From assembly GCF_014596465.1 (NCBI RefSeq), contig NZ_MECK01000257.1, positions 1-52,571 on the forward strand: a DNA stretch of 52,571 nucleotides. The letters run 5' to 3'. Source of the stretch: Streptomyces sp. CBMA123. GTDB taxonomy: Bacteria; Actinomycetota; Actinomycetes; Streptomycetales; Streptomycetaceae. A program made the translations under genes and the position numbers. This document shows positions 19,197 to 27,555 of this stretch, in pieces (position 1 is the stretch's first letter; every line of letters begins with the position of its first letter). Under the pieces are notes generated by a model. The model saw nothing but the letters and a program-made list of their open reading frames with translations, ran no database searches and had not been told where the DNA came from.

Positions 19197-19886
19197 GTGT
19201 CCCAGTACGACGACGTCTGGCTGGTGATCCCGGCCTACAACGAAGGTCAGGTGATCGCTGACGTTGTGGAGGGAGCGCGCAAGACGTTCCCGAACATCGT
19301 TGTGGTCGATGACGGCAGTGCGGACGACTCCGCCAAGCACATCATGACGACGGGCGCCCACCTGGTGCGGCACCCGGTCAACCTCGGTCAAGGCGCCGCG
19401 CTGCAGACCGGCCTCGCCTACGCGCTCGCCCAGCCGGGGGCCAAGTACTTCGCCACCTTCGACGCGGACGGCCAGCACCAGACGGCCGACGTCGAGAAGA
19501 TGGTCGCCCTGCTCCGCACGGGCGAGGCGGACGTGGTCCTCGGTTCGCGCTTCATCGAGCAGAACGGCCAGGTGCCGTGGATCAAGCGCGTGGTGCTGAG
19601 GACCGCCGCGACGGTCAGCCCAACGGCGCGCAAGCTCAAGCTCACCGACTCGCACAACGGCCTGCGCGTGCTCAACCGTGAGGCCGCGAGCCGGATCCGG
19701 ATCACCATGAACGGCATGGCCCACGCCTCGGAGATCGTCGGCTTCCTGGCCGGCGCCGACCTCCGGGTGGCCGAACTCCCGGTGGACATCCTCTACACCG
19801 ACTACTCACGCGCCAAGGGTCAGTCCCTGATCAACGGCGTCAACATCATCTTCGACATCTCGCTTCGGGAGCGTGGCCGCCGATGA
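19197..19886 (+). CDS. GT2 glycosyltransferase without membrane anchor
   Basis: The 229-residue GT-A protein starts VWLVIPAYNEG, has DDGSAD at about residues 38-43 and the metal-binding DAD at 89-91 in TFDADGQHQ. It has no clear membrane helix. ATG 19125 overlaps the flippase stop and is possible, but the 24 codons it would add include ATA, ATT, AGA, CAT, GAA and GGA, which are rare here, and GTG 19197 has GGAG five bases upstream. I therefore chose GTG 19197. The gene overlaps the DUF2304 gene by 4 bp, a pairing common in bacteria. It probably makes a polyprenyl-phosphate sugar. Confidence 0.85.
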   Translation: MSQYDDVWLVIPAYNEGQVIADVVEGARKTFPNIVVVDDGSADDSAKHIMTTGAHLVRHPVNLGQGAALQTGLAYALAQPGAKYFATFDADGQHQTADVEKMVALLRTGEADVVLGSRFIEQNGQVPWIKRVVLRTAATVSPTARKLKLTDSHNGLRVLNREAASRIRITMNGMAHASEIVGFLAGADLRVAELPVDILYTDYSRAKGQSLINGVNIIFDISLRERGRR

Positions 19887-20281
19887 ACTACTTCTGGATC
19901 CAGCTGGTGCTGATCGTGGGTGCGGTCACCCTCGCGTTCATGTTCATCCGGCGCTGGGACGCGGCCAACACCCGGGCGTGGAAGCGCATCGCGTTCTCCG
20001 TCTTCGTGATCGCGAACATCTACGCGATCCTGCGTCCGAGCGATGTCACCTGGGTGGCCCACAAGTTCGGCGTCGGCCGCGGCACCGACCTGGTGCTGTA
20101 CGTCATGGTCCTGGCCATGGGCTTCCTGACCTTGAACACCTTCCTGCGGTTCCGCTCGCTGGAGAAGAAGATCACCGATCTGGCCCGCACCGTCGCGATC
20201 AACGAGGGTGCCCGGCTGAACGGGGAGCGCTTCGACCTGGACCTGCCGGTCTCCGCCCCGGTGAAGAGCGACGGAGCCTGA
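19883..20281 (+). CDS. DUF2304-family membrane protein
   Basis: The 132-residue protein has three hydrophobic helices (about 4-22, 34-52 and 66-86) and then a polar amphipathic tail beginning LRFRSLEKKITDLART. This is the DUF2304 layout. DUF2304 genes commonly follow a DPM1-like GT2 gene, as here with an ATGA overlap, and are thought to anchor or assist it; no activity is established. It probably recruits the soluble glycosyltransferase encoded just upstream to the membrane. Confidence 0.85.
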   Translation: MNYFWIQLVLIVGAVTLAFMFIRRWDAANTRAWKRIAFSVFVIANIYAILRPSDVTWVAHKFGVGRGTDLVLYVMVLAMGFLTLNTFLRFRSLEKKITDLARTVAINEGARLNGERFDLDLPVSAPVKSDGA

Positions 20282-20286
20282 GCCCC

Positions 20287-21189
20287 ATGGCCACCTTCGA
20301 GTTCATGCTGCCGTACTACGGCGACGTGGCGTTGATGCAGGCCGCGGTGCGCAGCATCCTGGGACAGACCGACCCGGACTTCCGGATGACCGTCATCGAC
20401 GACGGCAAGGAGCCGGACGTCCCGGGCTGGTTCGCCGAACTCGGCGACGACCGGGTCAGCTACCTGCGCAACGAGCAGAACCTGGGGATCACCAAGAACT
20501 TCCAGAAGTGCGTGGAGCTGTCGACTGCGGACCACGTGGTGATCATGGGTTGCGACGACCTGCTGCACCCGCACTACCTGGAGACCGTCCGGTCGATTCT
20601 GGCGGCCAACCCCGGCCTGGGCATGGTCCAGCCGGGCGTCGAGGTCATCGACGGGGACGGCGTGGTCAGCTCGGGCCTGGCCGACAACGTGAAGGGCAAG
20701 CTGTACGCCCCGAACGTCAGCGGCCGGCGCCTGATGGGCGGCGAGGAACTCGCGGCCAGCGTGCTGCGCGGCAATTGGCTGTACTTCCCGTCGATCTGCT
20801 GGCGCGGCGACGCTCTGCGTGCGGTCAGCTTCCGCGACGAGTACTCGGTGATCCAGGACCTGGCCCTGGTGGTCGACCTGCTGGAGCGGGGCGAGTCGAT
20901 GATGATCGACAACACCACGGTCGTCTTCCAGTACCGCCGCCACGCGGTCAGCGAGTCATCGGTGCAGGCTTTCTCGGGCACCCGTTTCACCGAGGCGGAA
21001 CGCTACTTCAACGCGGTGGCCGAGCGCATGGACAGCCGTGGCTGGCCGAAGGCCGCCCGCGCGGCCCGGGTCCGCAGCGCCTCCCGCTTCCACGCGCTCA
21101 CGATGCTCCCCGGCGCGCTGCGTCGCGGTCAGACGGCCGGCGTCAAGGTACTGGCCAAGCACGCGTTCACCGCGGGGCAGCGGCACTGA
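20287..21189 (+). CDS. GT2 glycosyltransferase, WbbL-like group
   Basis: The 300-residue protein has an N-terminal GT-A domain. It begins FEFMLPYYGDVALMQAAVRS, with IDDG at about residues 37-40, NLGITKNFQKC at 65-75 and the metal-binding CDD at 89-91. A basic C-terminal region of about 60 residues may lie on the membrane. The family uses nucleotide sugars at the inner face. Rhamnosyl transfer is an attractive guess because of the neighbouring rfb genes, but sequence alone does not show the donor. It starts 5 bp after the DUF2304 gene and ends the operon before a strong terminator. Confidence 0.82.
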   Translation: MATFEFMLPYYGDVALMQAAVRSILGQTDPDFRMTVIDDGKEPDVPGWFAELGDDRVSYLRNEQNLGITKNFQKCVELSTADHVVIMGCDDLLHPHYLETVRSILAANPGLGMVQPGVEVIDGDGVVSSGLADNVKGKLYAPNVSGRRLMGGEELAASVLRGNWLYFPSICWRGDALRAVSFRDEYSVIQDLALVVDLLERGESMMIDNTTVVFQYRRHAVSESSVQAFSGTRFTEAERYFNAVAERMDSRGWPKAARAARVRSASRFHALTMLPGALRRGQTAGVKVLAKHAFTAGQRH

Positions 21190-21210
21190 CGCGCGGCCCC
21201 GCGCTCACGT

Positions 21211-21253
21211 GAAGGAGCCCGGTCCCCTGCTCAGCAGGGGACCGGGCTCCTTC
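21211..21253. terminator. Bidirectional terminator
   Basis: A 19-bp perfect stem starts GAAGGAGCCCGG at 21211 and ends CTCCTTC at 21253, with loop CTCAG. It lies between the convergent genes ending at 21189 and 21268. The outer AAG/CTT pairs give each strand a short T-rich edge. Confidence 0.9.
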
Positions 21254-21267
21254 CGTTGCGCGGCGGG

Positions 21268-23028
21268 TCAGCCCGCCGACAGGGTCGTCAGCACGCTCCG
21301 GAGCGCGCCGGAGGCCTTCGGGCGGGTGGGGAACGGGCTGTTCGGGGAGCAGCCCAGCGTGCCCTGGTCCGGGCCCTGGACGAGCCGTCCGGACAGGTCG
21401 CCCGGCTTGGAGCACTTGTTGTTCGGCGCGTACGCGGAGCAGTGCCCGTTGAGGCTCTCGGTCGTCTGCGAGGCCAGGGCGAGGTGGCCGGTGTCGGTCT
21501 GCGTGGTGGGCATGAAGCGGTCGGCGGTGGCGGAGCCGGCCATCCCGTACAGCAGGCCGAGGGCGCAGAGCGCGCCCGTGGCGACCGCGCGCGGGGTCAA
21601 CCGGGGGAGCACGCGGACCGGCGCGATCTCGGCGGCCGCGTCGCGCCGGGCGCCGAACCGCTGGGCGGCCAGGTAGCAGGCGAGGCCGACGAGCACGAGC
21701 GTGCAGTACAGCAGCTGGGCGCTGGTGCGGGGGTAGAGCATGACGGCCTGGTCGCGCTCCATGTGGGAGGCGTACCAGTACCGCATGAGCAGGGCGCTGG
21801 CCGCGCAGGCGGCGGTCACCAGGACGGAGGCGCGGTTGATGCCGAGCGCCAGGGCGAAGCCGAGGCCGGCGAGCAGGACGACGGAGAACAGTCCGACCCC
21901 GCCCAGCTCACCGGGGATCGGCCAGGTGCTCCAGGCGTCCGTGCCGGGGAGGTCGTCCCGCCACATCGCGAAGTACGTCGGTTCGACGTAGGTGTCGAAG
22001 TAGCAGTACCGGTCGACGGTGGATCCGGCCGAGCCGAGCATCCGCACCAGGTAGCTGCCGGCCACCGCGAGGAAGACCACGGTGGTCGCCGCGAGGGTGG
22101 TCCCGGCCGTGGCCAGCGCCCGGGTCCCGCCGTCCTTCCAGACCCGGACGAGGAGGATCGCGGCCAGCACGATCACGCCGAGCGCCGACCAGACGAACCA
22201 GCCGGAGTAGAGGATGAACATCAGGCCGACGGCCAGGCCGAGGCCGGCGCCCTGAGCCGCGGCGCGGCGGCGGGGGAGTTCCTTGGAGTGCTGGAGCAGC
22301 TGGACGAGCTTGCCGAGGACCGGCACCAGCGCCACCAGGACCAGGGTGGTGTACGGCTTGTAGGGCTGCATCATCGGCAGCGACGCGGTGACACCGATGC
22401 CCAGCGCCCACAGCGGCGGCAGCAGCAGCCGCCACGCCAGGTAGGCGACCGGGCCGAGCAGCCCGGTGAAGAGCAGGGAGAGCAGCTTCATCGCGTAGCC
22501 GACGTCGCCCCCGGTGAAGGCCTCGGCGGTCCAGGCGACCAGGTGCGGGAACATCGGCGGGTAGGCGCCGTCGAGGGGCCTGCCGTGCATGAGGGCTCCG
22601 GCCCACGCCTGGAGCGTGCCGGAGTCGCCGCCCTGGGCGTACAGCGGCCAGAAGGTGTCGCGCAGGGCGAGCGAGACGCCGGCCGCGACGACGCCGGAGG
22701 CGAGCCCGGCGACGGCTGCCGCCGCGAACCGCAGCGGGGTCTGCGGCCAGCGGCGCATCGCCGGGAGGCAGACCACCAGGACGAGGCCGAGCAGCAGCAC
22801 CAGCTGGAGCTGCAGTGCGGCCAGGCCGCTGACCTGGCCGATCCGGGACATCGGGTCGAGGTGGACGAACCGTGCGAGGCCGGTCATCAGCAGGCTCGCG
22901 GCCAGTGCGACCAGGCCTTCGAGGACCCAGAGCAGGAAGCCGTTGCGGACCGGTCCGCGCGAGCCCTGGCGCCGTACGGGACCTCGTATGTGGTCGGCCG
23001 GAGGAGCCGCGGTCTGGAGGCTGGTCAC
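21268..23028 (-). CDS. AftA-like arabinofuranosyltransferase-type GT-C membrane protein, copy A
   Basis: The 586-residue protein has about 11-13 membrane helices and an outer C-terminal domain of about 80 residues with Cys pairs. After helix 2 it has RIGQVSGLA; in the first large outer loop GGDSGT with Asp135, then YPPMF at residues 156-160. In mycobacterial AftA an acidic GD motif and a PPFYP segment occupy matching places. It is clearly paralogous to the product of 23348, sharing RIGQVSGLA, YLAWRL, YSGW, PGEL/AGEL, MRYWYASHM/MRFWFASHM and LYPRT. The GTG at 23028 has AAGGACC upstream. The donor would be a polyprenyl-phosphate pentose or other sugar; that is inference. Confidence 0.82.
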   Translation of the reverse strand: MTSLQTAAPPADHIRGPVRRQGSRGPVRNGFLLWVLEGLVALAASLLMTGLARFVHLDPMSRIGQVSGLAALQLQLVLLLGLVLVVCLPAMRRWPQTPLRFAAAAVAGLASGVVAAGVSLALRDTFWPLYAQGGDSGTLQAWAGALMHGRPLDGAYPPMFPHLVAWTAEAFTGGDVGYAMKLLSLLFTGLLGPVAYLAWRLLLPPLWALGIGVTASLPMMQPYKPYTTLVLVALVPVLGKLVQLLQHSKELPRRRAAAQGAGLGLAVGLMFILYSGWFVWSALGVIVLAAILLVRVWKDGGTRALATAGTTLAATTVVFLAVAGSYLVRMLGSAGSTVDRYCYFDTYVEPTYFAMWRDDLPGTDAWSTWPIPGELGGVGLFSVVLLAGLGFALALGINRASVLVTAACAASALLMRYWYASHMERDQAVMLYPRTSAQLLYCTLVLVGLACYLAAQRFGARRDAAAEIAPVRVLPRLTPRAVATGALCALGLLYGMAGSATADRFMPTTQTDTGHLALASQTTESLNGHCSAYAPNNKCSKPGDLSGRLVQGPDQGTLGCSPNSPFPTRPKASGALRSVLTTLSAG

Positions 23029-23347
23029 TGGGTGGTCCTTCGGAGCCGGGCGTGGACGGTGGGCGGACGGTGCCGAGCGTCCGGGACCGGTCGCTCAACT
23101 GCTCGACCGATTCTGCCAGGGGCACGGATGCCGCTTTCCCCCGGATCGGACACATGTGCGGATATCCGGTGGAGGCGGCAGTCGACTGTGATCAAACCGT
23201 TGGAATGAACTCCGACGGGGGTCGGGGGAGCGCGGATTCCTTGGGCGGCACGCCCGTTGGGGCTCACCGGAGCGAGGTAGTGTCTCCAAGGCGCCGGGTG
23301 CCCGGAACAGCCCTGTGGAGTCCGCAGTCCTACGGAAGTGAAGCGAC
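23029..23347. promoter_or_regulatory. Divergent intergenic region between the two AftA-like genes
   Basis: The 319-bp spacer must hold promoters for both genes. On the plus strand a TAGTGT hexamer at 23278-23283 is a possible -10 for the gene at 23348, with only a weak TTGGGG upstream at a short 15-bp spacing. GGAAGTGAAG precedes the plus-strand ATG. I could not fix a minus-strand promoter. No long repeat or coding frame stands out. Confidence 0.45.
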
Positions 23348-25147
23348 ATGACCGATCTGGCAACCGACCGGCTCAGCGGACCGGATGCGAGACCAGATGG
23401 CGACGGCAGCGCCCGTTCCGTCGGCCAGGCGGCCACTTACCGCTGGTTCGAGCAGCGCCGGGTCCTGGTGGCCGGAGAGATCCTGGTCAGCGTGGTGGCG
23501 GCGCTCGGCTTCACGCTGCTCTGCCGCCACATCAGCGTGAACCCGCTGAACCGGATCGGTCAGGTCAGCGGCCTGGCCAAGATCCAGCAGTACGCGGCCA
23601 TGATCGGGCTGCCGATCCTCGCCGTCCTGGTGTACACCGCCTACCGCGGCGGGCTGCGCCGGCACGGCATCGTCCAGCGGCTGGTCTGTGCCGCCCTGGC
23701 CGGCCTGGCCACCGGCGTGGTGGCCGGCGGCGTCGTGGTCGCGCTGCGCGGCACCCCCTGGCCGCTCGGCGGACAGGAGGGCGACCCGAGCGTCCTGGTC
23801 GACATGGCGACGTCGATGATGCACGGCAAGGGGATCTCCGGGGTCTACCCGCCGCTGTTCCCGGCGGCGATGGCGCTCTGGTCCGAGCTTCACTACGGCG
23901 GGGTCGGCGGCGCCGGCTTCGCCCTGCACGACCTTCAGATCGTCTGCAGCGCGCTGGTGGGGCCGATGAGCTACCTGGCCTGGCGGCTGATGCTGAGGCC
24001 GTTCTGGGCGCTGGCCATCGCGGTGCCGTCGGCGCTCGTCTTCCTCGACCCGATCCGCCCGTACAGCCACGTCACGATGATCGTCCTGCTGCCGTTGCTG
24101 GCGGCCTGCCTCCGCGAGCTGCGCCGGGCGGAAGAGCTGTCGACCCGGTCGCTGTGGCTGCGCGGCCTCGGGTTCGGCGCCGTGTTCGGGATCCTGTTCC
24201 TCTGGTACTCGGGCTGGTACCTCTGGGCGGCGCCGGGCGTCTTCCTGCTGAGCCTGTTCCTCTTCCCCTGGCGCGCCGGCCGGCGGGCCACCCGCCGCGC
24301 CCTGCTGTTCCTGGCGGTCGTGCTGGCCACCGCCGGGGCGATCGGCTCGCCGCTGCTCTACAACATCGTCAGGCAGGGCGCGGACACCCCGGACCGCTAC
24401 GCCTACATCGCCACCTACGTCGACCCGGCCTACGTGCTGGGCTGGATGTCCGACCGCAACGGCACGTCGACCTATCACAACTGGCCGCAGGCGGGTGAGC
24501 TGGTCGGCCAGACCGGATTCGCGGTCATGCTGATCGCCGCCGTCGGCATCGGGGTGGGCCTGGGCCTGCGCAACCTGATGGTCCGGCTCGCCGCTGCGGT
24601 GCTGGCCGGCGCCTGGTTGATGCGGTTCTGGTTCGCCTCGCACATGGCGCACTCCCAGATGATCCAGCTGTACCCGCGGACCACCTGGATCATCATGTAC
24701 TGCCTGCTGATCCTCGCGGTCGTCGGGCTGATGACCAGCCTGGAGCGCGGTGTCGGCTGGCTGGGGCGGCTGTTCCGTTCCAGCGGCCGCGCTCCCTCCG
24801 CGGGGCCGGTGATCCCGCACCGGGTGGTCAAGCAGCTGACGGCCGGCCTGATCTGCGCCCTGGCGCTGTTCGCGACCATGGGGGCCTCCTGGTCGGTGGA
24901 CCGCTACATGCCGCAGCCGGAGTCCACCAACAGCATGGGCCTGGACGCCTGGCGGGCCCACACGATCAAGAAGAAGGACGGCACCTGCCCGAAGTACTCG
25001 CCGGTGGCGAAGTGCGCGGACATCATCACCAAGGACTGGAAGCCGAACCCCGACACGCGCTTCATCTGGTGCGCCAACGTGACCACCGAGGACTGGCCCA
25101 CGGTCTGCGGCCGGCAGGCCCCCTGGGTGACCGGGGAGAAGAAGTAA
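23348..25147 (+). CDS. AftA-like arabinofuranosyltransferase-type GT-C membrane protein, copy B
   Basis: The 599-residue protein mirrors copy A: a cytoplasmic tail of about 38 residues, 11-13 membrane helices, RIGQVSGLA at 69-77, the acidic EGDPS with Asp146, YPPLF at 167-171, MRFWFASHM and LYPRT. The outer C-terminal domain has four Cys near the end (in KDGTCPKYS, VAKCAD, IWCAN and TVCGRQ), likely two disulfides. Divergent placement and shared blocks point to duplication, with differing outer loops suggesting different donors or acceptors. It is monocistronic between a divergent promoter region and a terminator. Confidence 0.82.
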   Translation: MTDLATDRLSGPDARPDGDGSARSVGQAATYRWFEQRRVLVAGEILVSVVAALGFTLLCRHISVNPLNRIGQVSGLAKIQQYAAMIGLPILAVLVYTAYRGGLRRHGIVQRLVCAALAGLATGVVAGGVVVALRGTPWPLGGQEGDPSVLVDMATSMMHGKGISGVYPPLFPAAMALWSELHYGGVGGAGFALHDLQIVCSALVGPMSYLAWRLMLRPFWALAIAVPSALVFLDPIRPYSHVTMIVLLPLLAACLRELRRAEELSTRSLWLRGLGFGAVFGILFLWYSGWYLWAAPGVFLLSLFLFPWRAGRRATRRALLFLAVVLATAGAIGSPLLYNIVRQGADTPDRYAYIATYVDPAYVLGWMSDRNGTSTYHNWPQAGELVGQTGFAVMLIAAVGIGVGLGLRNLMVRLAAAVLAGAWLMRFWFASHMAHSQMIQLYPRTTWIIMYCLLILAVVGLMTSLERGVGWLGRLFRSSGRAPSAGPVIPHRVVKQLTAGLICALALFATMGASWSVDRYMPQPESTNSMGLDAWRAHTIKKKDGTCPKYSPVAKCADIITKDWKPNPDTRFIWCANVTTEDWPTVCGRQAPWVTGEKK

Positions 25148-25163
25148 CCCGCACGAGCGACGG

Positions 25164-25197
25164 TCGGGGCCGGTGAGGTACGCCTCACCGGCCCCGA
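25164..25197 (+). terminator. Terminator after copy B
   Basis: A perfect 15-bp stem TCGGGGCCGGTGAGG / CCTCACCGGCCCCGA has loop TACG and begins 17 bp after the stop. It separates the glycan island from the S10 operon. Confidence 0.9.
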
Positions 25198-25539
25198 TTG
25201 GCATCCGGGCTGCTCCATGTGGCAGTATGTCCAAGTTGCTCGGTTGAGTGCCGATGCTGCGCGCCTCCCGCCGGGAGGACTGGAAGCGAGTCCCATGTAC
25301 TCGTCGTTCCCGTGATGGCCGTCAAGCGTGAGTTCTACGCCACGGCAGCTGCGGGGCGAAAGTACGGGAATCTTCCGGGAAGCGTGTGCGGGGCCTCGAC
25401 CCGGCTCCCCCCACCCCGAAAGTTCGAAACCGACGAAGTACTTCGCCGGTTTTTTGCAAGCGCGAAGGCGACACGCCCGAGCGCGGGGGTCGGAGGGGCA
25501 GTCGTGTGGCAAATAAGGACAAAGGACTACTGAGTAGCC
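25198..25539 (+). promoter_or_regulatory. S10 operon upstream region and long leader
   Basis: This 342-bp gene-free region precedes rpsJ. A possible promoter is TTGGCA at 25198-25203 with CAGTAT at 25223-25228, spacing 19, which is not strong. The leader would be about 300 nt. It holds a GGCGAAAGTAC segment at 25355-25365, an intrinsic-terminator-like hairpin at 25427-25455, and a small CTAC-TGA-GTAG hairpin just before the rpsJ ATG. An open frame across the region has poor codon bias and is not a gene. Confidence 0.6.
25427..25455 (+). terminator. Attenuator-like intrinsic terminator in the rpsJ leader
   Basis: AAACCG pairs with CGGTTT around a 4-bp CGAA/TTCG stem and a GTAC loop, with one A-C mismatch. 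The hairpin ends in six T residues at 25450-25455. U-runs are unusual after hairpins in this genome. It lies 84 bp before rpsJ. GGCGAAAGTAC at 25355-25365 can pair with GTACTTCGCC at 25438-25447 (10 bp, one bulged A), which would consume the loop and much of the right arm and so prevent termination. Confidence 0.6.
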
Positions 25540-25848
25540 ATGGCGGGACAGAAGATCCGCATCCGGCTCAAGGCCTACGACCACGAGGTCATCGACTCTT
25601 CGGCGAAGAAGATCGTCGAGACGGTGATCCGTACTGGTGCGCAGGTCGCGGGCCCGGTGCCGCTGCCCACTGAGAAGAACGTGTACTGCGTCATCCGCTC
25701 GCCGCACAAGTACAAGGACTCGCGCGAGCACTTCGAGATGCGTACTCACAAGCGTCTGATCGACATCCTCGACCCCACGCCGAAGACGGTTGACTCGCTC
25801 ATGCGTCTCGACCTGCCGGCGGGCGTCGACATCGAGATCAAGCTCTGA
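25540..25848 (+). CDS. rpsJ: 30S ribosomal protein S10
   Basis: The 102-residue S10 has the family length and begins [19 protein letters not shown]. It is an assembly protein of the 30S head and, as NusE, part of transcription antitermination complexes. It is the first gene of the S10 operon, 14 bp before rplC. Translation may be influenced by the small hairpin whose arms CTAC and GTAG lie just before the ATG; AAGGAC is the likely ribosome-binding site, at a rather long 12-bp spacing. Confidence 0.98.
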   Translation: MAGQKIRIRLKAYDHEVIDSSAKKIVETVIRTGAQVAGPVPLPTEKNVYCVIRSPHKYKDSREHFEMRTHKRLIDILDPTPKTVDSLMRLDLPAGVDIEIKL

Positions 25849-25862
25849 GAGGCGCACCGAAG

Positions 25863-26510
25863 ATGGCTAAGCAGATTAAGGGCATCCTGGGCGAGAAGCT
25901 CGGCATGACCCAGGTCTGGGACGAGAACAACCGGGTTGTCCCGGTGACCGTCGTCAAGGCTGGGCCCAATGTCGTGACCCAGGTCCACACCGCCGACAGC
26001 GCGGCCGGCTACAGCGCCGTCCAGCTCGGCTTCGGCGAGATCGACCCCCGCAAGGTGAACAAGCCCCTCGCGGGCCACTTCGCCAAGGCCGGTGTCACCC
26101 CGCGCCGTCACCTGGTCGAGCTCCGTACCTCGGACGCGTCCGAGTACACCCTCGGCCAGGAGATCACCGCGGAGCTGTTCGAGGCAGGTGTCAAGGTCGA
26201 CGTGACCGGCACCTCCAAGGGCAAGGGCTTCGCCGGTGTCATGAAGCGCCACAACTTCCGGGGCCTCGGCGCCGGTCACGGTGTGCAGCGCAAGCACCGC
26301 TCGCCCGGCTCGATCGGTGGCTGCGCCACCCCGGGTCGCGTGTTCAAGGGCGTGAGGATGGCCGGCCGGATGGGCCACGAGCGTGTGACCACCCAGAACC
26401 TGACCATCCATGCCGTTGACGCGGAGAAGGGGCTGCTCCTGATCAAGGGCGCAATCCCGGGCCCGAACGGCGGCCTCGTCCTCGTCCGCACCGCGGCGAA
26501 GGGGCTGTGA
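25863..26510 (+). CDS. rplC: 50S ribosomal protein L3
   Basis: The 215-residue L3 begins [19 protein letters not shown] and has the long loop with [15 protein letters not shown] that reaches toward the peptidyl transferase centre. It is one of the first 23S rRNA binders. The gene lies 14 bp after rpsJ and 4 bp before rplD, within one message. Length and motifs are standard for the phylum. Confidence 0.98.
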   Translation: MAKQIKGILGEKLGMTQVWDENNRVVPVTVVKAGPNVVTQVHTADSAAGYSAVQLGFGEIDPRKVNKPLAGHFAKAGVTPRRHLVELRTSDASEYTLGQEITAELFEAGVKVDVTGTSKGKGFAGVMKRHNFRGLGAGHGVQRKHRSPGSIGGCATPGRVFKGVRMAGRMGHERVTTQNLTIHAVDAEKGLLLIKGAIPGPNGGLVLVRTAAKGL

Positions 26511-26514
26511 GGAT

Positions 26515-27192
26515 ATGAGCACCATTGACATCCTGTCGCCCTCGGGCGACAAGACCGGCAGCCTCGAGCTGCCGGCCGAGATCTTCGACGCGAAGGTCAG
26601 CGTTCCGCTGATGCACCAGGTCGTCGTGGCGCAGCTCGCTGCGGCCCGTCAGGGCACCCACAAGACCAAGACTCGTGGCGAGGTCCGCGGTGGCGGCAAG
26701 AAGCCGTACCGCCAGAAGGGCACCGGCCGCGCCCGTCAGGGCTCGACCCGTGCGCCGCAGTTCGCCGGCGGTGGCGTCGTGCACGGTCCCGTGCCGCGTG
26801 ACTACTCGCAGCGGACCCCGAAGAAGATGATCGCCGCCGCCCTGCGCGGTGCGCTCACCGACCGGGCCCGCCACAACCGCATTCACGTCGTCACCGACGT
26901 GATCGCGACCGAGGCGCCGTCGACCAAGGCCGCCAAGGGTCTGTTCGGCAAGATCACCGAGCGCAAGAACATCCTCCTCGTCGTCGAGCGTGCCGACGAG
27001 CTGGGTCTGAAGAGCGCCCGCAACCTGCCGAACGTCCACATCCTGGACGCCGGTCAGCTGAACACCTACGACGTGCTCGTCTCCGACGATGTGGTCTTCA
27101 CCCAGGCCGCCTTCGAGCGTTTCGTGGCCGGTCCGGCCGCGTCCGCCAAGGCCGTGGCTGCTGAGGGCGAGCTCGAAGGGAGCGCCGCCTGA
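26515..27192 (+). CDS. rplD: 50S ribosomal protein L4
   Basis: The 225-residue L4 has the extended loop [16 protein letters not shown] that lines the exit tunnel. In Escherichia coli L4 represses its own operon through the S10 leader, which makes it a natural candidate effector for the attenuator-like leader found here; that link is inference. A short Ala/Glu tail follows the conserved core. Its stop overlaps the rplW start by one base (TGATG). Confidence 0.98.
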   Translation: MSTIDILSPSGDKTGSLELPAEIFDAKVSVPLMHQVVVAQLAAARQGTHKTKTRGEVRGGGKKPYRQKGTGRARQGSTRAPQFAGGGVVHGPVPRDYSQRTPKKMIAAALRGALTDRARHNRIHVVTDVIATEAPSTKAAKGLFGKITERKNILLVVERADELGLKSARNLPNVHILDAGQLNTYDVLVSDDVVFTQAAFERFVAGPAASAKAVAAEGELEGSAA

Positions 27193-27512
27193 TGGCTGCA
27201 GAGATCACGAGCAAGACGTTCACGGACCCCCGTGACGTCCTGGTGAAGCCGGTCATCTCGGAGAAGAGCTACTCGCTCCTCGACGAGAACAAGTACACGT
27301 TCATCGTGTCGCCGGGCGCCAACAAGACCCAGATCAAGCAGGCCGTCGAGGCGGTCTTCTCGGTCAAGGTCGAGTCGGTCAACACGCTCAACCGTCAGGG
27401 CAAGCGCAAGCGCTCCAAGACGGGCTTTGGCAAGCGCAAGGACACCAAGCGCGCCATCGTGACGCTGGCCGAGGGCAACCGCATCGACATCTTCGGGGGT
27501 CCGGTCTCCTAA
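27192..27512 (+). CDS. rplW: 50S ribosomal protein L23
   Basis: The 106-residue L23 sits at the tunnel exit, where trigger factor and SRP dock. The conserved [14 protein letters not shown] and [19 protein letters not shown] segments are present. It is coupled to rplD by a TGATG overlap and lies 43 bp before rplB. Confidence 0.98.
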   Translation: MAAEITSKTFTDPRDVLVKPVISEKSYSLLDENKYTFIVSPGANKTQIKQAVEAVFSVKVESVNTLNRQGKRKRSKTGFGKRKDTKRAIVTLAEGNRIDIFGGPVS

Positions 27513-27555
27513 CGGAGACTCGGATCGTCGATAAGGACGAGGACGAGAGAGCCAA

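Noticed and set aside
10599..25147. Antibiotic biosynthesis cluster because rfb genes occur in glycosylated antibiotics
   Set aside because: No polyketide, peptide synthetase or other scaffold gene is present; the glycosyltransferases are of lipid-linked and GT-C types used for wall glycans.
25198..25533. Open frame of 111 codons in the rpsJ leader, considered as a leader peptide or gene
   Set aside because: Codon bias is poor, no ribosome-binding site is present and it overlaps the attenuator-like structure.
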